Assembly: GCA_964425215.1 (NCBI GenBank)
Contig: CAYRLW010000031.1
Span: 1-42,498 of the forward strand
Reading direction: 5' to 3'
Source: CAYRLW01 sp964425215
GTDB taxonomy: Bacteria; Spirochaetota; Spirochaetia; Treponematales; Breznakiellaceae
DNA length: 42,498 bases
The first letter of the stretch is position 1. Each line of letters starts with the position of its first letter. Below are positions 1 to 7,707 of this stretch, piece after piece. The position numbers and the translations under genes were made by a program. The notes below the pieces were generated by a model. That model made no database searches. It worked only from the letters and a program-made list of their open reading frames with translations, and was not told where the DNA came from.

Positions 1-2
1 TG

Positions 3-221
3 ATTATCGATCTACCCGAAAACGTATCCTTTGAAACGGGCCTTTTTATCGCCGATCAAAACATCAATTTTTCCTCCAGTTCTACGGTTTTTAAGGACGA
101 TACGATGAAATCCTTTATCAGCTCTCTCAGAATAGTACGGGTTTTTGTGGCAGATCCGTGGAGAGAAAAACTTGAAAACTCCCCCCAAACCTTGGATCTA
201 TTGCGTAAAGCGGGGATTTGA
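3..221 (+). CDS. C-terminal fragment of an unknown protein
   Basis: An open frame runs in from the left edge and ends at a TGA at 219-221, giving about 72 residues. The visible part has alternating hydrophobic and polar stretches and ends in the short motif LLRKAGI. There is no recognisable domain and no obvious membrane segment. It lies 25 nt upstream of the ComFB-domain gene on the same strand, so the two may be co-transcribed. The N-terminus lies outside the window and I cannot assign a function. Confidence 0.6.
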   Translation: MIDLPENVSFETGLFIADQNINFSSSSTVFKDDTMKSFISSLRIVRVFVADPWREKLENSPQTLDLLRKAGI

Positions 222-246
222 ATACAATTGTAAACAGGAGTAGCCC

Positions 247-966
247 ATGGAAATTCACAATACGACCGAGGATATGGTTCTTTCGATCGTTCACGATATT
301 TTTGACGCTATAGAAAAGGAAGGGAAACCCGATAGACCCTGTACCTGTTACCAATGCCGGTTGGATACGGCCTGCTATGTACTCAATCGAATTTCCCCTA
401 AGTATGTTGTTTCCAGCCGTGGGGTGGCCCGGGCGGAAAGCGATACCATGGAAAAACAGCAAGCCGACGCGGATATAGCGGCGTTAGTACACGAAGGTCT
501 CGCTAAAATCGCCCAGTCCCGAAGGCCCCATTTTGCCCATAACCCCGCGTTTCCTAATCCTCCGGCGGATATCAAGGGACCGGTTTTTAATTTTCCCACC
601 ATTATCGGCCGGGTTTTTAACGGAACGAACTTTGAACCCATGAACGATATCGATGTGGAACTGCGGTTGGGGAATACCCGCTGCGAAATGATAGACCCCA
701 ACTGGCAAAATCCCTACCGTTTGGTCCCCAACACCGCGGGAACCTTTACCTTTTGGCCCAAACCCACAGTCGCCGAAGCCCTGGGCGTCCAAAAGTCCTT
801 TGATTTTGGTATTATTATCGCCGCCTCTCATTTTGAGGTTTTACAGCACTTCTTCCAAATATCCAGGGTAAGCGAAAGTCAGGTCGCCGATTCCTTTTCC
901 ATGCAGAGAACCTACAAAATTCCCGATCTGTACCTGTTCCCCCCCGGCGGCGATGAAGATCAGTAG
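247..966 (+). CDS. ComFB-domain protein with long C-terminal extension
   Basis: This encodes 239 residues. The first 65 or so match the late-competence ComFB family: an N-terminal helix (VLSIVHDIFDAIE), then the cysteine cluster CTCYQC with a further Cys in DTACYVLN, followed by SPKYVVSSRG. ComFB proteins are usually only about 90-170 residues and some bind cyclic dinucleotides. Here a further region of about 130 residues (roughly 105-239) follows. It looks beta-rich, with paired motifs such as GRVFNG and AGTFTFWPKP that suggest an immunoglobulin- or carboxypeptidase-regulatory-like fold. An AGGAG Shine-Dalgarno lies just before the ATG. The family call is fairly firm; the role of the extension is unknown. 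Confidence 0.75.
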   Translation: MEIHNTTEDMVLSIVHDIFDAIEKEGKPDRPCTCYQCRLDTACYVLNRISPKYVVSSRGVARAESDTMEKQQADADIAALVHEGLAKIAQSRRPHFAHNPAFPNPPADIKGPVFNFPTIIGRVFNGTNFEPMNDIDVELRLGNTRCEMIDPNWQNPYRLVPNTAGTFTFWPKPTVAEALGVQKSFDFGIIIAASHFEVLQHFFQISRVSESQVADSFSMQRTYKIPDLYLFPPGGDEDQ

Positions 967-972
967 CCATAA

Positions 973-999
973 TTGACCTTTAACCCCTTTTCCTATACT
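973..999 (+). promoter_or_regulatory. Probable sigma-70 promoter of tRNA-Pro
   Basis: TTGACC at 973-978 and TATACT at 994-999 are separated by 15 nt (16 if ATTGAC at 972-977 is taken as the -35 box). The expected transcription start, near 1006, lies about 6 nt before the mature tRNA 5' end. Confidence 0.55.
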
Positions 1000-1011
1000 A
1001 TCCAGTCATCA

Positions 1012-1084
1012 CGGGATGTAGCCTAGTGGCTAAGGCGCTTGCTTTGGGAGCAAGAGATCGGCGGTTCAAATCCGCCCATCCCGA
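1012..1084 (+). tRNA. tRNA-Pro (anticodon TGG)
   Basis: The gene folds as a full 73-nt cloverleaf. The acceptor stem is CGGGATG at 1012-1018 with CATCCCG at 1077-1083, and the discriminator base is A1084. The anticodon stem CTTGC/GCAAG encloses the loop TTTGGGA, so the anticodon is TGG and reads CCA proline codons. The T arm is GGCGG-TTCAAAT-CCGCC. The 3' CCA is not encoded. The last 16 nt (1068-1083) are repeated directly at 1299-1314, and the last 23 nt (1062-1084) recur inverted at 1157-1179, so the tRNA end is the origin of the tandem repeat that follows. Confidence 0.95.
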
Positions 1085-1298
1085 TTATTCCAGAAAGCGT
1101 TACAATTCCCCTAAAAAGCCATCGTTATCCGTAGGAGTACACTATTAACACCCCCGTCGGGATGGGCGGATTTGAACCGGAGCCGCGGCCCCCTCCGCCG
1201 CGATTCGATGAGCGGCGGAGGGGGCTTGGCGCAGGATGCGCCAAGAGCGGCGACGGCGGGCTGTAGGGGCGAGGCAAGGATGCCGAGCCCTGGAAGCC
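1068..1298 (+). repeat. 231-bp tandem unit, copy 1 (starts in tRNA-Pro)
   Basis: The first of two tandem 231-bp units begins with the last 16 nt of tRNA-Pro. It then holds an AT-richer spacer, an inverted copy of the tRNA 3' end (1157-1179) and three hairpins: CCCCCTCCGCCG/CGGCGGAGGGGG at 1189-1224, CTTGGCGC/GCGCCAAG at 1225-1245, and GGGC..GGCA/TGCC..GCCC at 1267-1290. The loops of the last two carry AGGA. The open frames on the minus strand are low-complexity artefacts of the GC-rich hairpins. Confidence 0.9.
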
Positions 1299-1529
1299 AA
1301 ATCCGCCCATCCCGATTATTCCAGAAAGCGTTACAATTCCCCTAAAAAGCCATCGTTATCCGTAGGAGTACACTATTAACACCCCCGTCGGGATGGGCGG
1401 ATTTGAACCGGAGCCGCGGCCCCCTCCGCCGCGATTCGATGAGCGGCGGAGGGGGCTTGGCGCAGGATGCGCCAAGAGCGGCGGAGGCGCCCTGTAGGGG
1501 CGAGGCAAGGATGCCGAGCCCTGGAAGCC
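1299..1529 (+). repeat. 231-bp tandem unit, copy 2
   Basis: This is the second copy with exactly the same 231-bp period. It again begins with the 16-nt tRNA 3' sequence (1299-1314) and carries the inverted tRNA end at 1388-1410. The only differences I see lie in the stretch between the second and third hairpins (around 1480-1492, against 1249-1261 in copy 1), which fits a recent duplication. After this unit only AAA of a third tRNA-like start is left, before the symporter gene. Confidence 0.9.
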
Positions 1530-1581
1530 AAAATACATGGGCTTTATACGTCCTGGCTACCTGTGGTATGGTTTAATCCTT

Positions 1582-2934
1582 ATGGATAAACATCGGGATG
1601 GTTTTGCTTCTTCGGTTGGAGCTTTTACCGCGACGGTAGCTTCTGCGGTAGGTTTGGGCAACATTTGGAAATTTCCTTTTTTGGCGGGGGTAAACGGGGG
1701 CGCGGCTTTTGTATTAACCTATCTATTAGCGGTAACCCTGGTGGGTCTGCCAATTTTGGTAGCGGAACACGCAATCGGTAGGAGAATGAAAAAAGACGCG
1801 GTGGAATCCTATGGAACGGTGATTCCCCGGGAGGGTTTTTGGGTTATCATTGGATATTCTGGTATTCTGGCGGCCTTTCTTATAATGGCTTTTTATACCG
1901 ATGTGGCTGGGTGGGTTTTTTCGTATATACCCAAAGCGGCCGTCGCGGCGGTGACCGGTTCGGGACCCCTGGACGGTCATTCCTTTAAAACCTTAGCGGG
2001 GGGAACTTGGGAACCCTTGGCTTGGCAGGCGGGGGTACTGATTTTTGTATCCTGGATCGTTACGGCGGGGGTATCAAAGGGCATTGAACGGGCCACAAAA
2101 CTAACGATGCCTATTCTATTGGGCCTATTAATTCTCTGTGATATCCGTTCGTTAACCCTCCCGGGGGCTTTTAAGGGAGTTGAATTTCTTTTTGCCCCCG
2201 ATTTAAGTAAATTGAGCGGCGCGGTTATCCTTTCCGCCCTGGGGTTGGCGTTTTTTAAGCTTTCCCTTGGTATGGGAACCATGACCACCTATGGGTCCTA
2301 TATGCCTGAAACGGTTAAACTGGTCCCCAACGCTACTCGCGTGGCCCTTACGGACACTTTGGTTTCTATCCTGGCCGGTTTAGCCATATTCCCCGCGGTT
2401 TTCGCCTTTGGCTTTGAACCCGCTTCGGGGCCCGCGTTGTTGTTTATTTCGATTCCCGCGGTTTTTTCAAAAATGCCCCTGGGAAATTTCTTTACGGTAC
2501 TCTTCTTTCTGCTGACCGCTTTGGCGGCCACCGGGGCGATGATCAGCCTTTTTGAGGTTCCCGTGGCGTGGCTAAGCGGAAAAATCTCGATAAAGCGATC
2601 TAGGGCCGTACGTATTACCGCCCTGGGCATCTTTATTATGGGTGTCCCCGCTACCCTTTCCATGGGTCCCTGGCAGAATATCAAACTGTTCGGATTGGGA
2701 TTTTTTGATCTCTTTGATTATATTCAGCAAAACCTGCTCCTGCCCCTGGGAGGTCTGGCTATAGCCCTGGTGGCCGCGTGGAGAATCCCCAAAGGGGCTT
2801 TTATGGGGGAATTGAAAAATTCAGAGAGGGGAAAACCCTGGTACCTATCCATGGTCTATTTTTTTATCAAGTTTATCAGCCCTGCCCTTATTATATTGGT
2901 GTTTTTAAATGGTTTTGGGGTCTTTAAAAAATAG
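1582..2934 (+). CDS. Sodium:neurotransmitter symporter family transporter
   Basis: This is a 450-residue polytopic membrane protein of the NSS (SNF/LeuT) family, which imports amino acids or related amines with sodium. TM1 carries the family signature ASAVGLGNIWKFPF, whose unwound segment forms the sodium and substrate sites. A large number of hydrophobic helices follow, fitting the 11-12 TM fold. I chose the ATG at 1582 because the start MDKHRDGF is typical of the family. An in-frame ATG at 1537 would add 15 residues running out of the tandem repeat. Neither start has a clear Shine-Dalgarno. The substrate cannot be read from the sequence. Confidence 0.85.
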   Translation: MDKHRDGFASSVGAFTATVASAVGLGNIWKFPFLAGVNGGAAFVLTYLLAVTLVGLPILVAEHAIGRRMKKDAVESYGTVIPREGFWVIIGYSGILAAFLIMAFYTDVAGWVFSYIPKAAVAAVTGSGPLDGHSFKTLAGGTWEPLAWQAGVLIFVSWIVTAGVSKGIERATKLTMPILLGLLILCDIRSLTLPGAFKGVEFLFAPDLSKLSGAVILSALGLAFFKLSLGMGTMTTYGSYMPETVKLVPNATRVALTDTLVSILAGLAIFPAVFAFGFEPASGPALLFISIPAVFSKMPLGNFFTVLFFLLTALAATGAMISLFEVPVAWLSGKISIKRSRAVRITALGIFIMGVPATLSMGPWQNIKLFGLGFFDLFDYIQQNLLLPLGGLAIALVAAWRIPKGAFMGELKNSERGKPWYLSMVYFFIKFISPALIILVFLNGFGVFKK

Positions 2935-2984
2935 TCCCCCTGGGACGTTTTACCGGTACCCCTCTTGAATTAGACCATAGGGCC

Positions 2985-3674
2985 ATGAATATTTTTCGGG
3001 ATTTTATCAAGGCTATCCATGATTTTTCCCTTATAGAACCGGGAGACCGAATTCTTCTGGGGATTTCGGGGGGAAAGGATTCCCTTACCATGGGGTATCT
3101 GTTTTCTGAGCTTCAAAAAAGGGGTAAAAGCCGTTTTAAGATACAGGGTGTTCACGTACAGCAAGGGCTACCCTTAAATCCGGGAGTGTACGAGCGTTTT
3201 GAAACCTGGGGGATTCCCTTAGAGAGCCTGGATCCTCCGGTCCCTAAAAAAGAAATAATCGGTTGTTACCACTGCGCCAGCGAACGAAGACGATTAATGA
3301 CCCAGTGGGCTGTAGACCGGGGCTACACAAAAATCGCCCTGGGTCACCACCTGGACGATATCCTAACCACCTATTTAATGAATTTACTTATCCACGGGGA
3401 GGCCCAGCCCATGGCGGTACGGCGTGACTACGGGACCTTTGGCTTTACCCTTATCCGGCCCCTGGCGTACGTTCCCGAGGAAAGTATCCGCCGCTTTGTG
3501 GAACAGCAGGGTTGGGAAACCCTGACCTGCTCCTGTAATCGAGGGAACGGGGAAAATCGAAGGGATTATAGAGAACGGTTAGAAAACCTAACCCGGGGGT
3601 CCCTGGAAACCAAACGGCGAATGCTGGGAGCCCTGTGTCCCCCGGATCGGGGAAGCATGGGATCGATGGTCTAG
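2985..3674 (+). CDS. TtcA-like tRNA 2-thiocytidine biosynthesis protein
   Basis: This 229-residue PP-loop ATPase is related to TtcA, which thiolates cytidine 32 of tRNAs with ATP and an iron-sulfur cluster. It has the PP-loop SGGKDS (residues 28-33), a CxxC pair (C94, C97) followed by SERRR, the conserved TKIALGHHLDDI segment (115-126) and LIRPLAYVPEESIRRF. The second Cys pair is C182-x-C184 rather than the CxxC of Escherichia coli TtcA. At 229 residues it is shorter than the roughly 310 of the E. coli protein. Its stop codon shares the bases CTAG at 3671-3674 with the stop of the convergent speA gene. Confidence 0.82.
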   Translation: MNIFRDFIKAIHDFSLIEPGDRILLGISGGKDSLTMGYLFSELQKRGKSRFKIQGVHVQQGLPLNPGVYERFETWGIPLESLDPPVPKKEIIGCYHCASERRRLMTQWAVDRGYTKIALGHHLDDILTTYLMNLLIHGEAQPMAVRRDYGTFGFTLIRPLAYVPEESIRRFVEQQGWETLTCSCNRGNGENRRDYRERLENLTRGSLETKRRMLGALCPPDRGSMGSMV

Positions 3675-5611
3675 GAGCCGTTTTTAAGGGCCTCTCCGGC
3701 ATCGCTTCCAACCTGCAGATAGGTGTACCGCTTCAAGCCCCCCTCGAACTCTCCCAGGATCCGCATACCCTCGCTGGGCTTAACCACGTCATTTTTTATC
3801 GCCTGTTCCACCTGTATTTTGACAGACCGGATCAGCTCGGCGGGGGCGTATTCGTTTTCCTCCAGCACCTCCCGGATCGTATCCCCTTCGATGGTTTCAT
3901 CGATATACCACCCCGAATCTTCATCGCTATCCAAAAGGATGTGAGCCTCGTCCATACGGCCAAAAAGGTTATGCATGTCCCCCAGGGTATCCTGGTAAGC
4001 TCCCGTAAGGAATATGCCGATATAGTACGGTTGTCCGTTCAGCTGGTGAAACCAAAGGTATTCCCGTTGATCGTCCCCTTCCCCGTCGCCGATAAAACAA
4101 TCGACCTTGCCGTCGGAATCGCAGGTGATATCGGCGATGGTGCCCTTGACGGTGGGTTCTTCCTCTAAACGGGCCAGGGGCGTGATGGGGAACAACTGCC
4201 CCAGGGCCCACGAATCGGGAAGGGACCGGAAGACGGAAAAATTAAGGAGGTACTGGTCCTTAAGTCCCGAAACCAGGTCCTTCATTTCATCGCTCATCCG
4301 AGAACGGCCCTCGTAGTGCCGGGCTATTTCGGCGATAATTTCCCACGATAGGGATTCCACCACCGCCCGGGATTGAAGGTCCAGATAGCCTAAATCAAAT
4401 AGGCTCATGGCTTGTTGGCGATAGAAAACGAGGTCGTGAAAAGCCTCGTCAAAGTGGCCGGCAAAAATCGTTTCTTTGATTTCCACGATATCCCGAACTA
4501 CCTTGGGGGCGTTCTTAGGGATATTAAGATTTTTCATGGTATTCAATTTTGCGATCCGGCCAAAGGCTTCCACGGCGATCATGGAATGGTGGGCCACCAA
4601 GGCTCGACCGCTTTCGGACACGATGGTCGGATGGGCTACCTTTTCCTCGTCGCATACGTCCATAATCCCGTATACGATCGTGTTGGCGTATTCCCGTAGG
4701 CTATAGTTGGCCGAAGAGGCCACCGAACTGCGGCTTCCGTCGTAATCGATTCCCAGGCCACCGCCCACATCCACGTATTCGATGGGACAGCCCATACGAA
4801 CCAATTTGGCGTAAAACCGGGCGCCTTCCCGGACGTACCGGGTGATGACTTGAATTTCGGGAATTTGACTGCCCATGTGAAAGTGTAATAGGGAAACGCA
4901 ATCCTTCATGCCTGCGGATTCCAATAGGTTTAGGGCTTCCAGTAGATCCACCGTAGATAAGCCAAATTTAGCCGCCTCGCCGGAACTGGTAGCCCACTTT
5001 CCCGTACTTCGGGTCGCCAACTTTATCCGAATACCGATAAGGGGACGAACGGAAAGTTCCTTTGAAACGGCGATAAGGGAGCGGATTTCTTCCAGCTTCT
5101 CCGCTACCACCACCACCCGTTTTCCCAATTTTCTACCCATCAGGGCAAAGCGGAGGAATTCCGTGTCCTTGTACCCGTTACAGACCAAAAGCCGGTCGCC
5201 ATTTTTGTGAAGGGCCAGCGCCAAGAGAAGCTCGGGCTTGCTTCCCGCTTCTATCCCCAGACCAAAGGCTTCCCCCGCGTCCATGAGGGTTTCTACCACC
5301 TCCCGCATTTGGTTGACCTTTACGGGGTACACCCCCCGGTACACCCCCCGATACCCCGCTTCTTCTATGGACTGGGAAAAGGCTTCGTTGATCCGGCGGA
5401 CCCGATCCTGCAGAATATCCTGAAAACGTATATGGAGCGGAAGCCGGAGCCCCCGGCGCTTGGCTTCTTCCACCACGTCAACGATCCGTATGGCCGCCCC
5501 ATCCTTAAAGGGGGTAACGGAAACACAGCCCTTCTCATCGATAAAAAAGTAACCGGCCCCCCATTTGGAGACCCCGTACAACTTATCCGAATTTTCGCTT
5601 GTCCAAGCCAT
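3671..5611 (-). CDS. speA: Biosynthetic arginine decarboxylase
   Basis: This 646-residue, PLP-dependent fold-III enzyme decarboxylates arginine to agmatine. The PLP lysine is K98 in YPVKVNQ. The family blocks HFHMGSQI, EYVDVGGGLGIDYDG and SESGRALVAHHS are all present, and the length is normal for SpeA (about 630-660). It is the last gene of the aguA-aguB-speA operon. Its ATG shares one base with the aguB stop (TAATG at 5611), so translation is probably coupled. With its neighbours it completes the arginine-agmatine-carbamoylputrescine-putrescine route. The 3' end abuts the convergent TtcA-like gene with no room for a separate terminator. Confidence 0.95.
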   Translation of the reverse strand: MAWTSENSDKLYGVSKWGAGYFFIDEKGCVSVTPFKDGAAIRIVDVVEEAKRRGLRLPLHIRFQDILQDRVRRINEAFSQSIEEAGYRGVYRGVYPVKVNQMREVVETLMDAGEAFGLGIEAGSKPELLLALALHKNGDRLLVCNGYKDTEFLRFALMGRKLGKRVVVVAEKLEEIRSLIAVSKELSVRPLIGIRIKLATRSTGKWATSSGEAAKFGLSTVDLLEALNLLESAGMKDCVSLLHFHMGSQIPEIQVITRYVREGARFYAKLVRMGCPIEYVDVGGGLGIDYDGSRSSVASSANYSLREYANTIVYGIMDVCDEEKVAHPTIVSESGRALVAHHSMIAVEAFGRIAKLNTMKNLNIPKNAPKVVRDIVEIKETIFAGHFDEAFHDLVFYRQQAMSLFDLGYLDLQSRAVVESLSWEIIAEIARHYEGRSRMSDEMKDLVSGLKDQYLLNFSVFRSLPDSWALGQLFPITPLARLEEEPTVKGTIADITCDSDGKVDCFIGDGEGDDQREYLWFHQLNGQPYYIGIFLTGAYQDTLGDMHNLFGRMDEAHILLDSDEDSGWYIDETIEGDTIREVLEENEYAPAELIRSVKIQVEQAIKNDVVKPSEGMRILGEFEGGLKRYTYLQVGSDAGEALKNGS

Positions 5612-6507
5612 TAGAAGGCCCCCTTCGCGCCGATATGCCGATGCAAGCCGTCGTAGGTTAAGAGAGGCCCGTATATATCGGGCCGTCTATCCCGGAAAAC
5701 ACCCCACGAAAGCCGAGTTTGTTCCAGGGCGTCCAAATCAAACTGGTGAACCAAAACGGTTTCCGTCCGCCGATCCGCTTCTTCTACCAGCGCTCCGTGT
5801 TCATCGGTAATAAAGGATGAACCGTAAAAGGTAATAGTCGAATCGTCGATGGTTTCGGTCCCCACCCGGTTCGCCGCGATCACGGGTACCAGGTTAGCCC
5901 CGCTGTGCCCCCGTTGGACGACCCGCCAATGCTCCATCGAATCGATGGTTGGATCCTGGATCTCCGAACCGATCGCGGTGGGATAAAACAGCAATTCCGC
6001 CCCCTGGAGGACCATGATCCGAGCCAGTTCGGGGTACCACTGGTCCCAACAGATTCCCACACCGATGGTTCCGTACTGGGTTTTCCAGACCCGGCTTCCT
6101 AAATCTCCGGGGTTAAAATAATATTTTTCTTCGTATCCGGGGCCGTCGGGGATATGACTTTTACGGTACAGCCCAAGGGATTTTCCGTCGGCGTCGATGA
6201 TGGCCACCGAGTTGTAACGCGCCTGGCCGGAGCGTTCAAAAAAACTTATCGGTAAAACCACGCCCAGTTCCTTCGCTAGGGATCGAAAATGCCGGATCGC
6301 CGGGTTCTCCTCCTCCGAGGAAGCGAGGGCAAAATATTCAGCCTTCTCTTTCTGGCAAAAGTAGGGGGTTTCAAATAATTCCTGGAGCAGAATGATTTGG
6401 GCACCCCGGAGGGCGGCTTGCCGAATAAAGGTTTCGGCCTTCATGATGTTTTCGTCCCTATTCCACGAACAGGACATTTGGACCGCCGCGACGGTGACCC
6501 TTCTCAT
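5611..6507 (-). CDS. aguB: N-carbamoylputrescine amidase
   Basis: This 298-residue nitrilase-superfamily amidase hydrolyses N-carbamoylputrescine to putrescine, CO2 and ammonia. The catalytic triad is visible: E43 (LLQELFETPYF), K116 (YRKSHIPDGPGYEEK) and C153 (GVGICWDQWYPE). The DGPGYEEKYYF segment is typical of AguB and separates it from other nitrilases. It overlaps aguA by 4 nt (ATGA, 6504-6507) and speA by 1 nt. The operon position between agmatine deiminase and arginine decarboxylase agrees with the assignment. Confidence 0.95.
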   Translation of the reverse strand: MRRVTVAAVQMSCSWNRDENIMKAETFIRQAALRGAQIILLQELFETPYFCQKEKAEYFALASSEEENPAIRHFRSLAKELGVVLPISFFERSGQARYNSVAIIDADGKSLGLYRKSHIPDGPGYEEKYYFNPGDLGSRVWKTQYGTIGVGICWDQWYPELARIMVLQGAELLFYPTAIGSEIQDPTIDSMEHWRVVQRGHSGANLVPVIAANRVGTETIDDSTITFYGSSFITDEHGALVEEADRRTETVLVHQFDLDALEQTRLSWGVFRDRRPDIYGPLLTYDGLHRHIGAKGAF

Positions 6508-7616
6508 GCCATACCTCCTGGTTGTACGGGAGCGGGAATCTGTTGGGTGATACAGTGCACGTTTCCGCCGCCCTTAATAATTTTCATGCCGTCAATGGGT
6601 ACTATTTTTCGGTCGGGGTACAACTCTTTTAGGATACCCAGGGCCCTATCGTCACTGCGGCGCGTATCCGCCGAACCGTCCAAGCCGAACACGGGAACGA
6701 TAAGGCCCCCCGTAACGGGGTAAAAGTTGATGTAACTGAGGGTAAGCCGTTCACCCCGGCAAAGGTGCTCGGGAGGTTCGCTGATGGGAACCACGTCAAG
6801 GGGCCTATTTTTTGCGTCCCGTTCCCTTCGAAGCCGTTCCATATTTGTCATTGTATTCTCGTAGTTTGGGGAAGCCGAGTCCTGGGCTACCTGCATAACC
6901 ACCAAGGAGGGGCGGACAAAACAGGCAACGTTATCCACATGGCCATCCGTTTCGTCCCCATAAAGCCCCCTATCGAGCCAAAGAATTTTTGAAACCCCCA
7001 GGTATGTACGGAGGTAGGCTTCGATTTGATCCTTTTTTAGATGGGGGTTCCTATTGTTCGCTAAAAGGCACTCCTCCGTCGTCAGCAGGGTCCCTTCCCC
7101 ATCCACGTGGATTGACCCCCCTTCAAGGACCAAGGGGGCGTCAAAACGGCGAATTTTCATTCTTTGGAGGATCAGGGAAGCGAGCCGATCGTCCGCGTCG
7201 TAGGGGATATATTTTTCTCCCCAAGCGTTAAAGCGCCAATTAATTCCCCCCCGTTCACCCTGGGCATTCAGGATAAACGTGGGTCCGTTATCCCGGATCC
7301 AGGAATCATCGTGGTTAAGGTCCCACAGTTCTACGCTGGAGGGGAGCATTTTCCGAGCCCGTTCAAAGGCGGAACTTCCGTTTTCATCCCTGAGGGACCG
7401 GGCTATCATAGTAAGGTTTTCAAATTCAGCGATGGCGCGGGCGACTTCCGTGTACCCCCGTTCCGCCTCCTCTAATCCTTCAAGCCACGCGGAAGCCCGT
7501 ACGGGCCATGACATCAGGGTACCCTGACGAGCCTGCCATTCGGCGGGCATCCGGTACCCCAGCGCTTGGGGGGACTCGCCGTCCTCCCCCGATTGATCGG
7601 TAGTAGTGGTTATCAC
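6504..7616 (-). CDS. aguA: Agmatine deiminase
   Basis: This 370-residue member of the peptidyl-arginine-deiminase superfamily converts agmatine to N-carbamoylputrescine and ammonia. Conserved blocks include GYRMPAEW, DDSWIRDNGPTF, VLEGGSIHVDGEGT, DGHVDNVACF and the catalytic cysteine in GGGNVHCITQQ (C355). It is the first gene of the polyamine operon, with aguB following through an ATGA overlap. The start given is a GTG without a strong ribosome-binding site. The family's N-terminal block begins near the internal ATG at residue 23, so the true start could lie a little downstream. Confidence 0.94.
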   Translation of the reverse strand: MITTTTDQSGEDGESPQALGYRMPAEWQARQGTLMSWPVRASAWLEGLEEAERGYTEVARAIAEFENLTMIARSLRDENGSSAFERARKMLPSSVELWDLNHDDSWIRDNGPTFILNAQGERGGINWRFNAWGEKYIPYDADDRLASLILQRMKIRRFDAPLVLEGGSIHVDGEGTLLTTEECLLANNRNPHLKKDQIEAYLRTYLGVSKILWLDRGLYGDETDGHVDNVACFVRPSLVVMQVAQDSASPNYENTMTNMERLRRERDAKNRPLDVVPISEPPEHLCRGERLTLSYINFYPVTGGLIVPVFGLDGSADTRRSDDRALGILKELYPDRKIVPIDGMKIIKGGGNVHCITQQIPAPVQPGGMA

Positions 7617-7707
7617 GAATCTGGTTGTACCCTATCACGGCCCCTGACGCAAGCCCTTTAACCAGCATCCTAATCTTGTGTGGTTACTCGGTAATAACGG
7701 GGCTCTC

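Noticed and set aside
1125..1538. Two similar minus-strand open frames of about 60 residues in the tandem repeat
   Set aside because: They are low-complexity Gly/Arg/Pro translations of the GC-rich hairpins, repeat because the DNA repeats, and have no ribosome-binding site.
3635..4168. Long plus-strand open frame opposite speA (177 codons)
   Set aside because: It lies entirely over the well-supported arginine decarboxylase and is explained by codon bias on the opposite strand.
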